Counted from the first letter of the stretch, positions 15,165 to 23,615 are shown. The stretch is DNA of 64,000 nucleotides from Streptomyces sp. NBC_01775 (GCF_035917675.1 NZ_CP109104.1:6944001-7008000), one strand, 5' to 3'. Program-made: numbers and translations. Notes: generated from the letters alone by a model not told the origin.

Positions 15165-16481
15165 GTGGCCGTGAAGAAGATGTCCGTGGAGCAGCCGCTG
15201 TGGAACGCGCTGACCGGATACCGCATCCTGGCCGCTCTCTACGCCCTCGGCGTCTTCGCCTGGAGCTACGACGAGTACAGCGCTCCGGTGCCGGGGCTGG
15301 TCTTTCTGCTGCTCCTCACCACCTGGACGTTCGCCACGCTGCGCAACGTCGGCTCGGCCGCCCGCTGCACGCTGCCCTTCCTCGTCACCGACATCGCCTT
15401 CGGTATCGCCGGGATCCTGCTCTCCCCGTACATCGACGCCCACGACCACGTCGGCCCCACGCTGCCGTCCATATGGGTGGCGGGCCCCGTGCTGGCCTTC
15501 GCGCTCAAGGGCGGCTGGCGGTGGGCGGCGGGCGTCTCGGTGCTGGTGGGGATCGCCAACATCATCGAACGCGGCATGGTCACCCGCTCGACCTTCCACA
15601 ACGTGCTGCTCGTGTGCGTCGCCAGCATCGCCATCGGCTATGTGATCGAGGTGGCCCGCGCCAGTGAACGCACCCTGGCCCGCGCCCTCCAGATCGAGGC
15701 GGCGACCAGGGAGCGCGAGCGGCTCGCCCGCGACATCCACGACAGCGTTCTCCAGGTGCTGGCGATGGTGCAGCGCAGGGGCAGCACCATCGGCGGGGAG
15801 GCGGCCGAACTGGGCCGCATGGCGGGGGAGCAGGAGGTCGCGCTGCGCGCCCTGGTCTCCAGCGGGGTGGTGCCGCGGCAGCGCCCGGCCCCCGCGGCGA
15901 ACGGCGCACCGGATGCCGCACCACATCCGCCCGGCGCGGGCAGGGGCACCGGCCCCGGTTCCGGCGCACCGGATGCCGCGGAACCTGGCGGCGCGGAGCC
16001 GGGCTCCGGGTCCGTCCCCGACGCTCTCCTCACGCTCGATCCAATCGGCGAGACCGACGGCGAGGCCGACAGCGCGCTGTGCGACGTCCGCGCGCTCCTC
16101 TCCTCGCACGCCGCGGCGCGGGTCTCCTACGCCGAGCCCGGGGCGCCCGTACTGCTGCCCGCACGGGTGGCCACGGAACTGACGGCGGCTGTCAGCGCCG
16201 CCCTGGACAATGTGCGCAAGCACGCGTGCGGCGAAGCGGGCCAGGAAGCCCGCGCGTGGATCCTGCTGGAGGACGAGCCGGATTCCGTGATCGTGACCGT
16301 CCGGGACGACGGCCCCGGCATTCCGGCGGGGCGGCTGGCGGACGCGGAGGCGGAGGGCCGGATGGGCGTCGCGCTGTCCATCCGGGGACGCCTGCGGGAC
16401 CTGGGCGGCACGGCGGAGCTGGTGTCGGTCCCGGGGCAGGGGACGGAAGTGGAATTGAGGGTGCCCAAGAATGACCAGTGA
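15165..16481 (+). CDS. macS: Two-component sensor histidine kinase MacS
   Basis: This 438-residue membrane sensor kinase has five or six hydrophobic helices in its N-terminal 165 residues (the DUF5931 region), a HisKA_3 dimerisation helix with phospho-acceptor His near 192 in ARDIHDSVLQVLAMVQRRG, and a HATPase domain with DNVRKHA (N box) and VRDDGPGIPAGR plus GVALSIRGRLRDLGG. DUF5931 with a LuxR-type partner is the pattern of MacS, which with MacR controls morphology and antibiotic production in S. coelicolor. Between the two kinase subdomains lies an unusual Pro/Ala/Gly-rich insert (about 245-290) with two NGAPDAA/SGAPDAA units. The GTG start at 15165 follows a weak AGGGGGGA; GTG 15171 is possible. 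It overlaps macR by 11 bases. Confidence 0.88.
   Translation: MAVKKMSVEQPLWNALTGYRILAALYALGVFAWSYDEYSAPVPGLVFLLLLTTWTFATLRNVGSAARCTLPFLVTDIAFGIAGILLSPYIDAHDHVGPTLPSIWVAGPVLAFALKGGWRWAAGVSVLVGIANIIERGMVTRSTFHNVLLVCVASIAIGYVIEVARASERTLARALQIEAATRERERLARDIHDSVLQVLAMVQRRGSTIGGEAAELGRMAGEQEVALRALVSSGVVPRQRPAPAANGAPDAAPHPPGAGRGTGPGSGAPDAAEPGGAEPGSGSVPDALLTLDPIGETDGEADSALCDVRALLSSHAAARVSYAEPGAPVLLPARVATELTAAVSAALDNVRKHACGEAGQEARAWILLEDEPDSVIVTVRDDGPGIPAGRLADAEAEGRMGVALSIRGRLRDLGGTAELVSVPGQGTEVELRVPKNDQ
15906..15980 (+). repeat. Repeat GCACCGGATGCCGC inside macS
   Basis: The core occurs at 15906-15920 and 15966-15980. The stretch 15954-15980 is identical over 27 bases to 8451-8477 in the ArsA-like gene, in the same reading frame (PGSGAPDAA). 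Confidence 0.92.
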
Positions 16482-17220
16482 AGCGAACGGCGAGCCGGTG
16501 AACGGACAGGCCGCGCAGAGCGAGCCGGCGAGCGGGGACGCGCCGGACGGCGTCCGCCCTCAGAGCGTGCGGGTGATGGTCGTGGACGACCATCCGATGT
16601 GGCGCGACGCGGTCGCCCGCGATCTGGCCGAGGCCGGGTTCGAGGTCGTCGCCACGGCGAGCGACGGCCACCAGGCGGTGCGCAGGGCCCTCGCCACCTC
16701 CCCCGACGTGCTGGTGCTGGACCTGAACCTGCCCGGCAAGCCCGGCGTGGAGGTGTGCCGCGAGCTGGTCGGTCCCGGCGCCTCGCTGCGGGTGCTGGTG
16801 CTCTCCGCGAGCGGCGAGCACGCCGACGTGCTGGAGGCCGTGAAGTCCGGGGCCACGGGATACCTGGTGAAGTCGGCCGGCCCCGAGGAGCTGCTGGACG
16901 CGGTGCGCCGCACGGCGCTGGGCGACCCGGTCTTCACCCCCGGCCTGGCCGGCCTCGTCCTGGGTGAGTACCGCAGGCTGGCGGCCGACCCGGTGCCCGC
17001 CGCGCAGGAGAGCCCCGACGTCCCGAAGCTGACCGAGCGCGAGACCGAGGTCCTGCGGCTCGTCGCCAAGGGGCTGAGCTACAAGCAGATCGCCGAGCGG
17101 CTGGTCATCTCGCACCGCACCGTGCAGAACCACGTCCAGAACACCCTGGGCAAGCTCCAGTTGCACAACCGCGTCGAGCTGGTGCGCTACGCCATCGAGC
17201 GCGGCCTCGACGGCGAGTGA
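16471..17220 (+). CDS. macR: LuxR-family response regulator MacR
   Basis: This is the 249-residue DNA-binding partner of MacS. The receiver domain begins SVRVMVVDDHPMWRDAVARDL with the acidic pair near 36-37, the phosphorylated Asp is D84 in VLVLDLNLPGKPG, and the conserved Lys is near 134 in YLVKSAGPEE. The output domain is a LuxR-type helix-turn-helix, LTERETEVLRLVAKGLSYKQIAERLVISHRTVQNHV, near residues 188-222. A 30-residue Gln/Ala/Ser-rich N-terminal extension precedes the receiver, as in other MacR proteins. It overlaps the end of macS by 11 bases, so both proteins are made from one mRNA. The next gene, pfkA, has its own promoter. Confidence 0.9.
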   Translation: MTSEANGEPVNGQAAQSEPASGDAPDGVRPQSVRVMVVDDHPMWRDAVARDLAEAGFEVVATASDGHQAVRRALATSPDVLVLDLNLPGKPGVEVCRELVGPGASLRVLVLSASGEHADVLEAVKSGATGYLVKSAGPEELLDAVRRTALGDPVFTPGLAGLVLGEYRRLAADPVPAAQESPDVPKLTERETEVLRLVAKGLSYKQIAERLVISHRTVQNHVQNTLGKLQLHNRVELVRYAIERGLDGE

Positions 17221-17325
17221 CCGCGCGGTCGACCTCGCGAGGGGCACGTGTGTCCCTCGTACGAGTGACCGTCCGGCTCCCAATTCCCCGATGTCGCAAG
17301 GGAATCCGCCTCCCGGCACATCCCT

Positions 17326-17341
17326 TGTGACGTGGATCACC
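17326..17341 (+). promoter_or_regulatory. Crp-like site and promoter of pfkA
   Basis: TGTGACGTGGATCACC contains the inverted half-sites GTGA and TCAC six bases apart, the Crp family pattern. It lies directly upstream of a TAGCGT -10 candidate (17344-17349). A hairpin CGCCGTG-CGT-CACGGCG at 17361-17377 falls in the 5' leader. Confidence 0.5.
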
Positions 17342-17415
17342 GTTAGCGTGGCGGTTGTTGCGCCGTGCGTCACGGCGTCGCGTCCAGGCGCGTCCACGCG
17401 GAGAAGGGAGATCCC

Positions 17416-18444
17416 ATGCGGGTCGGAGTGCTGACCGGCGGCGGCGACTGCCCCGGTCTCAATGCGGTCATGCGGGCTGTGGTCCGCAAGGGAGTTCAGC
17501 GTTACGGCTATGACTTCGTCGGGTTCCGGGACGGCTGGCGGGGCCCCCTGGAGGGGGACACCACCCGGCTCGACATCTCGGCGGTGCGCGGCATGCTGCC
17601 GCGCGGCGGCACCATCCTCGGCTCCTCGCGCACGAACCCCTTCAAGGAGGAGAACGGCGTCCGCCTGATCAAGGACAACCTCGCCAAGCACGAGGTCGAC
17701 GCGCTGATCGCCATCGGCGGCGAGGACACGCTCGGCGTCGCGGCGCGACTGACCGACGAGCACGGCATCCGGTGCGTCGGCGTCCCCAAGACGATCGACA
17801 ACGACCTGTCGGCCACCGACTACACCTTCGGGTTCAACACCGCCGTCACCGTCGCCACCGAGGCCATCGACCGGCTGCACACCACCGCCGAGTCCCACAT
17901 GCGGGTGCTGGTGGTGGAGGTGATGGGCCGGCACGCGGGCTGGATCGCCCTGCACTCGGGCCTGGCGGGCGGCGCCAACTGCATCCTCATCCCCGAGCAG
18001 CGCTTCGACGTCGACGAGGTCTGCGGCTGGGTCGCCTCCCGCTTCAAGGCGAGCTACGCCCCGATCGTCGTCGTCGCCGAGGGTGCGATGCCCAAGGACG
18101 GTGAGGCGGTCCTCAAGGACGGCTCGACCGACTCCTTCGGGCACGTCAGGCTCTCCGGCGTCGGCGAATGGCTGGCCAAGGAGATCGAGGCCCGCACCGG
18201 CAAGGAGGCACGTACGACCGTGCTCGGGCACGTCCAGCGCGGTGGCACTCCCACGGCCTTCGACCGCTGGCTGGCCACCCGCTTCGGGCTGCACGCCATC
18301 GACGCCGTGCGGGACGAGGCGTGGGGCTCGATGGTCGCCCTGCGGGGCACCGACATCGTCCGTGTGCCGCTCGCCAAGGCCACCGAGAAGCTCAAGACCG
18401 TCGACCCCTCCCTCTACGAAGAGGCGGGCGTGTTCTTCGGCTGA
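17416..18444 (+). CDS. pfkA: 6-phosphofructokinase
   Basis: This 342-residue cytosolic enzyme catalyses the committed step of glycolysis, fructose 6-phosphate to fructose 1,6-bisphosphate. MRVGVLTGGGDCPGLNAVMR opens the nucleotide-binding domain, GGEDTLGVA near 101-109 is the motif that favours ATP in this actinobacterial group (diphosphate-dependent enzymes usually have GGDDT), PKTIDNDLSATDYTFGF holds the catalytic Asp near 127, and MGRHAGW near 171 binds the sugar phosphate. HVQRGGTPTAFDR is the conserved C-terminal loop. GAAGGGAG lies 5 bases before ATG 17416. A strong terminator follows. The nearby glkA and a Crp-like site support control by carbon status. Confidence 0.95.
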   Translation: MRVGVLTGGGDCPGLNAVMRAVVRKGVQRYGYDFVGFRDGWRGPLEGDTTRLDISAVRGMLPRGGTILGSSRTNPFKEENGVRLIKDNLAKHEVDALIAIGGEDTLGVAARLTDEHGIRCVGVPKTIDNDLSATDYTFGFNTAVTVATEAIDRLHTTAESHMRVLVVEVMGRHAGWIALHSGLAGGANCILIPEQRFDVDEVCGWVASRFKASYAPIVVVAEGAMPKDGEAVLKDGSTDSFGHVRLSGVGEWLAKEIEARTGKEARTTVLGHVQRGGTPTAFDRWLATRFGLHAIDAVRDEAWGSMVALRGTDIVRVPLAKATEKLKTVDPSLYEEAGVFFG

Positions 18445-18505
18445 GCCCGCCGGTTCGGGCCGAGCCGCCTCTGGTTCGCTGAGCCCCGCCGCCCCCTTCT
18501 CCCCG

Positions 18506-18539
18506 TCGCCGGAGGGGCTGTTCGCAGCCCCTCCGGCGA
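18506..18539 (+). terminator. Perfect 15-bp stem with TTCG loop after pfkA
   Basis: The arm 18506-18520 pairs without mismatch with 18525-18539 across a TTCG tetraloop, which is exceptionally stable as UUCG in RNA. There is no U-tract, as is usual for Streptomyces terminators. Confidence 0.85.
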
Positions 18540-18574
18540 TCTGGTGGTCCCAAGGGGCGATACTCGGGGGGCCC

Positions 18575-19957
18575 ATGAACAGCATCCAGGCCGAAGCCCT
18601 CTCCGTCGCACTCCTGCTCGCCGTCCTCGTCTGGGCGGTGGCCCGCCCGCCCCGCTTGCCGGAAGCCATCGTCGCGGTGCCCGCCGCGGCGCTGGTGATC
18701 GCCACCGGAGCGGTCAGTCTCGACCATGTGGCGGACGAGGCCGCCCTGCTCGGCCCGGTCCTCGGTTTCCTGGCCGCGGTGCTGGTGCTCGCCCGGCTCT
18801 GCGCCGACGAGGGCCTGTTCCACGCCTGCGGTCTGTGGATGGCCCGTATCGCCGCGCGCCGCACCCGCGAGCGGCCCCGGCGGCTGCTGGCCGCCGTCTT
18901 CGTCCTCGCCTCCGTCACCACCGCGGTCCTCAGTCTGGACACCACGGTCGTGCTGCTCACCCCGGTCGTCTTCGCGACGGCCGCCCGGCTGGGCGTGCCG
19001 GCGAAGCCGCACGTCTACGCCTGCACCCACCTGTCGAACAGCGCCTCGCTGCTGCTGCCGGTCTCCAACCTCACCAACCTCCTCGCGCTGGCGGCCAGCG
19101 GGCTGAGCTTCAGCCGGTTCGCGGGGCTGATGGCGCTGCCGTGGGTGGCGGCGATCGCCGTCGAGTACGCCGTCTTCCGCCGCTTCTTCGCCGCCGACCT
19201 GGTGGACCCGGACCGGTATGACCAGGTCGGGGAGCGGAGCCACGGGGAGCGGCACAAGAGGCACGAGCGGGCCGGGGACGCCGACGCCGACGAGGACGAG
19301 ACCGAGGCCGAGAACGCGCGCGTACGGGGCTCCGGCGAGGTCGGCGGGCCCGTTGACGTCCCCCTGTTCGCGCTGGTCACCGTCCTGGCCACCCTCGCGG
19401 GCTTCGTGCTCACCTCCGTGGCCGGGCTGGAGCCGGTCTGGGCCGCGGCGGCGGGCGCGCTCGTCCTGGGCGTGCGGGCGATGGTGCGCGGACGCACCTC
19501 GCCGCGCGCCGTGCTCACCTCGGTCGGCGTGCCGTTCCTGGCGTTCGTGCTCGCGCTGGCCGTGGTGGTCCGGGCCGTCGTGGACAACGGGCTCTCCGAC
19601 TGGCTGGGGGCGCTGGTGCCCGACGGGGCGAGCCTGCCCGCGCTGCTGGGGACCGCCGCGCTGGCGGCTGTCCTCGCGAACGTGATCAACAACCTGCCCG
19701 CCGTGCTGGTGCTGCTGCCGCTGGTGGAGCCGACCGGTGCCGGTGCCGTGCTGGCCGTCCTCCTGGGGGTGAACATCGGCCCCAACGTCACCTACGCCGG
19801 CTCCCTGGCCACCTTGCTGTGGCGGCGCACCCTGCACCAGCACAACCACTCCGTCGGGCTGCGCGAGTTCACCCGGCTCGGGCTGCTGACGGTGCCGCCC
19901 GCGCTGGCGCTGGCCGTCGTGGCGCTGTGGGGCTCGCTGCGCGTCCTCGGCGGCTGA
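18575..19957 (+). CDS. ArsB/NhaD-superfamily ion permease
   Basis: This 460-residue polytopic membrane protein has about 11-12 hydrophobic helices in two halves separated by a charged cytosolic loop near 215-250 (repeated Asp/Glu/Arg/His). VTTAVLSLDTTVVLLTPVVF in the first half and LAAVLANVINNLPAVLVLLPLV with NIGPNVTYAGSLATLLW in the second are the paired re-entrant motifs of the ion transporter superfamily that includes ArsB, NhaD and CitM. Such proteins move arsenite, anions or exchange Na+/H+. No ars regulator or reductase lies nearby, so arsenite specificity is unsupported. ATG 18575 follows a G-rich stretch 4 bases upstream, a weak ribosome binding site. Confidence 0.83.
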   Translation: MNSIQAEALSVALLLAVLVWAVARPPRLPEAIVAVPAAALVIATGAVSLDHVADEAALLGPVLGFLAAVLVLARLCADEGLFHACGLWMARIAARRTRERPRRLLAAVFVLASVTTAVLSLDTTVVLLTPVVFATAARLGVPAKPHVYACTHLSNSASLLLPVSNLTNLLALAASGLSFSRFAGLMALPWVAAIAVEYAVFRRFFAADLVDPDRYDQVGERSHGERHKRHERAGDADADEDETEAENARVRGSGEVGGPVDVPLFALVTVLATLAGFVLTSVAGLEPVWAAAAGALVLGVRAMVRGRTSPRAVLTSVGVPFLAFVLALAVVVRAVVDNGLSDWLGALVPDGASLPALLGTAALAAVLANVINNLPAVLVLLPLVEPTGAGAVLAVLLGVNIGPNVTYAGSLATLLWRRTLHQHNHSVGLREFTRLGLLTVPPALALAVVALWGSLRVLGG

Positions 19958-20062
19958 CCCGTACACGGCGTACTCACGCGTGACGCGGCGGCCGGATCCT
20001 CGACACCACCGTCAGCTGCGCCGAGGATCTGGCCGGCCGTCGCACCCACGCGAACGTCCTGG

Positions 20063-22132
20063 TCAGTCCAGGTCGGGCAGGAGCGGGGCAGTCGGACCGG
20101 GCGGGGCAGCCGGGACCGGGTCGTCGAGCGTGGCCAGCAGCCGCGCGGTGACGTTCACCCCGTCCAGCGTCAGCACCGATTCGGGGTGGAACTGCACCCC
20201 CGCGAAGCCTGGCCCGCGCAGCGCGTGCACCTCGCCGGTGACCGGGTCCCTGCTCAGCTCCACGCCGTGCAGGGCGAGTTCGCCGGCGGTCTCCTCGTCG
20301 CAGCGGGCGGTGTAGGAGTTGTAGAAGCCGACCGTCTCGGGCCGTCCGAACAGGTCGATCCGCTCCTGCGCGCCCTGGTACGGCTTTTCCTTGCGCACCA
20401 GGTCCACACCCAGCTCGGCGGCGAGCAGCTCGTGGCCGAGGCAGACGCCCAGCAGCGGCTGCCGCCGGGCGCGCACCAGCGCGGCGGCCAGCCCGCGCAA
20501 GAAGCGCATCTTGGGGTCGGCACCCTCGCGCGGGTCGCCTGGCCCCGGTCCCAGCACGACCGGGCCCGCGTGGGACAACGCGGTCTCGTACAGGTCCGGT
20601 TCGTCATAGCGCCGCACCCGCACGGCGTGCCCCGTCGAGCGCAGCAGATGGGCCAGCATCGAGGTGAAGGTGTCCTCGCCGTCCACGACCAGCACCTCGC
20701 GCCCCGGAGCCGCGGCCTCCGGGCCGGCCCCGGCACCCGTCCCCACCCCGGCTGCTGCCCCGCGTACGGGCCGCTGACCCACCCGCATCCGCAGCCAGAA
20801 CGGGGCCAGCCCCGCGCGCCGCCCCTCCAGAGCGGCCTGCACCCGGGGGTCGTCGGCCAGCTTCGGGCGCGGCCCGCCCGAGGGCCGCGCCGGTGCTTCC
20901 CGTACGCCCAGCGCGGTCAGCACACCGGCGGCCTTCGCATGGGTCTCGGCGACCTCGCTCGCCGGGTCGGACGCCCGTACGAGCGTGGCACCGACGGAGA
21001 CGCGCAGCCTGCCACTGGCCGCGTCGATGTCGGCCGTGCGGATGAGGATGGGGGAGTCGAGCGTCTGGGCGCCGCCCGAGTCGTGCCCGATCAGCGCCAG
21101 CGCGCCCGCGTAGTAGCCCCGCCCGCGCGGCTCGTGGCGCTCGATCACCCGGCAGGCGTTCTCCACGGGCGAGCCGGTGACGGTCGCGGCGAACATCGTC
21201 TCGCGCAGCACCTCGCGCACATCCAGGGTGCTGCGCCCGCGCAGCTCGTACTCGGTGTGCGCCAGGTGCGCCATCTCCTTGAGCCGGGGCCCGACCACGA
21301 CCCCGCCCTCGTCGCCGACGGTGCACATCATCTTCAGTTCCTCGTCGACCACCATGGACAGCTCCTCGCTCTCCTTGCGGTCGGCCAGGAAATCCAGCAG
21401 CCCCGCCACGTCCGGACCCTGCGGGGGATAGCGGTAGGTGCCGCTGATGGGGTTCATCACGACGGTGCCCCCGCTCATGCGTACATGCGCCTCGGGACTC
21501 GCGCCCACCAGCACGCGCTCGCCGGTGTGCACGACGAACGTCCAGTAGGCGCCCTGCTCCCCGCGCAGCAGGCGGCCGAAGAGCGCCAGCGCGTCGGCGC
21601 GGGAGAAGCCGGGGATACGGCCCTCGTAATCGCGCCGGATGACGAAGTTGGCGCCCTCGCCCGCGCCGATCTCGTCCGCCACGACCCGGCGCACGATCTC
21701 CTCGTAGGCGCCGTCCGCCACGTCGAACGCGCCCTCTTCGACGTGCACCCGGTGGCCGGGCAGCGCCTCCAGCGCGGCGTCCAGCGGCAGTTCGTGCCGC
21801 TCCTGGGGCAGCAGCACCGACAGGGGAGTGCCGTCGTCGCGCGCGCCGAAGCCGCGCTCCTGGATCTGGCGGAACGGCACCAGCGCGAGCGCCCCCGCTT
21901 CGCCCTCCAGGCTGACGGGGATGTCGGCGAGCCGCTCCACCTCGCGCACGGGGCCGGTCAGCACCTCGACGGTCTCCGGGTCCCGGCCGGGCCCGGACCT
22001 GCGCAGCAGCGCGAAGGGCGGGGCTTCGTCGCGGGCCAGCGCCTCGATCAGCGCGCGGGGTGAGGGCTGGGAAGCGGGCGGGGCGTCGTCGCGGGTGGGG
22101 ACGGGGGTGGGGCGGGACATGGGACGGGACAT
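20063..22132 (-). CDS. trpEG: Fused anthranilate synthase TrpE-TrpG
   Basis: This 689-residue bifunctional enzyme converts chorismate and glutamine to anthranilate, the first step of tryptophan synthesis. The N-terminal 1-470 is the chorismate-binding part (VVMNPISGTYRYPP, EELKMMCTVGDEGG, VTGSPVENACRVIERHEPRGRGYYAGA), and about 510-670 is a class I glutamine amidotransferase with LGPGPGDPREG, nucleophile Cys near 563 in GVCLGHELLAAELG and the His-Glu pair in VQFHPESVLT. The usual GHQ of the nucleophile loop is GHE here. The start ATG 22132 has GGAAGGAA 7 bases upstream. An attenuator with a WWW leader peptide precedes it, which argues for a tryptophan role rather than a phenazine-type one. 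DAHP synthase is 4.5 kb away. Confidence 0.94.
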   Translation of the reverse strand: MSRPMSRPTPVPTRDDAPPASQPSPRALIEALARDEAPPFALLRRSGPGRDPETVEVLTGPVREVERLADIPVSLEGEAGALALVPFRQIQERGFGARDDGTPLSVLLPQERHELPLDAALEALPGHRVHVEEGAFDVADGAYEEIVRRVVADEIGAGEGANFVIRRDYEGRIPGFSRADALALFGRLLRGEQGAYWTFVVHTGERVLVGASPEAHVRMSGGTVVMNPISGTYRYPPQGPDVAGLLDFLADRKESEELSMVVDEELKMMCTVGDEGGVVVGPRLKEMAHLAHTEYELRGRSTLDVREVLRETMFAATVTGSPVENACRVIERHEPRGRGYYAGALALIGHDSGGAQTLDSPILIRTADIDAASGRLRVSVGATLVRASDPASEVAETHAKAAGVLTALGVREAPARPSGGPRPKLADDPRVQAALEGRRAGLAPFWLRMRVGQRPVRGAAAGVGTGAGAGPEAAAPGREVLVVDGEDTFTSMLAHLLRSTGHAVRVRRYDEPDLYETALSHAGPVVLGPGPGDPREGADPKMRFLRGLAAALVRARRQPLLGVCLGHELLAAELGVDLVRKEKPYQGAQERIDLFGRPETVGFYNSYTARCDEETAGELALHGVELSRDPVTGEVHALRGPGFAGVQFHPESVLTLDGVNVTARLLATLDDPVPAAPPGPTAPLLPDLD

Positions 22133-22181
22133 GGGGCGGTTCCTTCCGTCTCGATACGGGAGAGGAACGGCCGCACACACG

Positions 22182-22205
22182 AAAAAGGCCGCCCCTCGGG
22201 CGGCC
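22182..22205 (-). terminator. trp attenuator, intrinsic terminator
   Basis: Read on the minus strand, GGCCGCCC-GAG-GGGCGGCC forms an 8-bp stem followed by TTTTT. It lies between the leader peptide stop and trpEG. GGCGGCC inside the leader-peptide codons (22252-22258) can pair with its first arm and would act as antiterminator. Confidence 0.93.
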
Positions 22206-22227
22206 TGTCGCGGTGGTCTGAGCGTGC

Positions 22228-22302
22228 TCAGTGCATACGCGCGTCGGGGTGGGCCGCCTGGGAAGCGGGCCACCACCAGTTCATGGTCGACAGCGTGTGC
22301 AT
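22228..22302 (-). CDS. trpL: Tryptophan leader peptide (WWW)
   Basis: This 24-residue leader peptide starts MHTLSTMNWWWPASQ and ends ARMH. Three consecutive Trp codons (22270-22278) are codons 9-11. Its stop codon lies 22 bases before the attenuator stem, so a ribosome stalled for charged tRNA-Trp would alter folding of the leader RNA and allow transcription into trpEG. A TATGGT -10 box lies 7 bases before the ATG (22310-22315), with no ribosome binding site, so the leader peptide itself is probably translated from a leaderless start. A trp attenuator upstream of a fused trpEG is known from S. venezuelae. Confidence 0.95.
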   Translation of the reverse strand: MHTLSTMNWWWPASQAAHPDARMH

Positions 22303-22368
22303 GCGGGCCACCATAGCGGATGCCCTGGCGGGCGTGGCCCCTCGGCGGACGGCTGGGCGGCTGGACGG

Positions 22369-23478
22369 CTACTCCGCTCCGGGGACCGGCGCGCTCGCGT
22401 CCTCCCCGGGGGCCGTCGCGCTCGCGTGCGGCCCCGCGTCCTGCCCGAGGTCCATCGGCACCGCCTTCACCCCGAAGCCCCGTCTGTCCAGCACCCGGCC
22501 GACGTGCTTGACCGTACGCAGCACCACGGCGCGCTCGTTCACCCGCAGCGAGAGCCCGCTCAGCTCCCGGGCTAGGTGGACCTCCAGCGCGTGCACATCC
22601 GGCAGGGCACGCAGCCACATGTCGAGGATCAGGTTGTGCGGCCCCGCCGTGACCGTGCACAGCCGCAGCTCGGGCAGGGTCCGCAGGGCGCGCGTCGCGG
22701 CGTCCAGGTGTTCGGCCGGGACGGAGGCGAAGTAGACCGCCGAGACGGGGTAGCCCGACAGCGGCCGGGCCACCGTGCACCGCATGGACAGCCGCCCGCT
22801 GTCGACCAGTGTCCGGAGCCTGCGCCGCACGGTGGCCACGCTGGTGCCGGTGTGCGCGGCCAGCTCGTTGAGCGGCAGGCGCCCGTCCCGGCCCAGCGCC
22901 ACGGCGATCCGGTGATCGAGCGGACTCAGCTGCCCCACAGGTGCCGCCGTCCGCTCCCGCTCGGGCTCCGTCAGCCGGGCCCGCTGCGCGGGGGTGAGCG
23001 CCCGCAGCCGCCATTTGTTGCCCTCGAACGGCGCCATCGTGATCACGTGGATGCGGGTCGTGCGGACGCCGGGGACGCGGCACACCCGCTCGGTGACGTA
23101 GTCCACCAGCCGCCCCAGGTCGCGCGCGACGACGATCGCCAGCAGATCGCGCGAGCCCGAGGTCTGCTTGAGGCTCAGGACCTCCGGATCGTCGGCGAGG
23201 ACCGTCGCGATCCCGGCCAGGAGCGCGCCGTCGGTGACGATCTCGACGTGCGCGTGCACGGCGTGGTCGTACGCGGGGGAGAGGTAGCCGTCGACCCAGG
23301 CGATCCCCTCCGCGCTCAGCCGCTTCCAGCGGCGGGCCGCGGTGACCGGGTCGACGCCCAGCACCGGGCCGATCAGCGACCAGGGCGCCCGGGGCCTGAT
23401 CTGGAGGGCGTGGACGAGCGCCCGGTCCAGCTCGTCGAGATCGCCCCCACTCGCGGCACCGGCGGCAGATCCCTGCAT
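22369..23478 (-). CDS. Double Lrp/AsnC-family transcription regulator
   Basis: This 369-residue regulator is twice the usual Lrp length and has two winged helix-turn-helix plus ligand-domain repeats. The first HTH is DELDRALVHALQIRPRAPWSLIGPVLGVDPVTAARRWKRL near 14-55, followed by a RAM-like domain (AHVEIVTDGALLAGIATVLADDPEVLSLKQTSGSRDLLAIVVARD). The second HTH is SPLDHRIAVALGRDGRLPLNELAAHTGTSVATVRRRLRTL near 185-225 with a second RAM-like domain and a disordered tail. The length suggests a fused dimer. It is divergent from the amidohydrolase-AbgT pair across 137 bp, which makes that operon its likely target. It ends 54 bp before the trpL promoter, so control of trpEG is also possible but weaker. 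Confidence 0.88.
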   Translation of the reverse strand: MQGSAAGAASGGDLDELDRALVHALQIRPRAPWSLIGPVLGVDPVTAARRWKRLSAEGIAWVDGYLSPAYDHAVHAHVEIVTDGALLAGIATVLADDPEVLSLKQTSGSRDLLAIVVARDLGRLVDYVTERVCRVPGVRTTRIHVITMAPFEGNKWRLRALTPAQRARLTEPERERTAAPVGQLSPLDHRIAVALGRDGRLPLNELAAHTGTSVATVRRRLRTLVDSGRLSMRCTVARPLSGYPVSAVYFASVPAEHLDAATRALRTLPELRLCTVTAGPHNLILDMWLRALPDVHALEVHLARELSGLSLRVNERAVVLRTVKHVGRVLDRRGFGVKAVPMDLGQDAGPHASATAPGEDASAPVPGAE

Positions 23479-23615
23479 CTGTAAGCCCTTTCCGAATCCT
23501 GCGGCTGTTGAGCGCGGATGACATCTTCCGGCGATTTCACAGCTCTGTCATACAGATAACTGACCGTATCTCCAGCTCAGTCCCGTCCTCAGATCGCCCA
23601 CCCAAGGAGCCCTCC

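Noticed and set aside
17762..17780. Further copy of the GCACCGGATGCC repeat (reverse strand) in pfkA
   Set aside because: It encodes the conserved HGIRCVG of phosphofructokinase, so the match follows from protein conservation.
18575..19957. Arsenic resistance operon, with the ArsA-like ATPase at 8244-9752
   Set aside because: The ArsB-type permease and the ArsA-like protein are 9 kb apart. The ATPase has a degenerate P-loop, and no arsR or arsC is nearby.
20063..22132. Phenazine-type PhzE instead of anthranilate synthase
   Set aside because: The Trp-codon attenuator directly upstream and nearby DAHP synthase favour tryptophan synthesis; no other phz genes are present.
20063..23524. One 1153-residue protein spanning trpEG and upstream DNA
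   Set aside because: The frame is simply open in GC-rich DNA. The true trpEG starts at 22132 behind an attenuator, and the Lrp gene occupies 22369-23478 in another frame.
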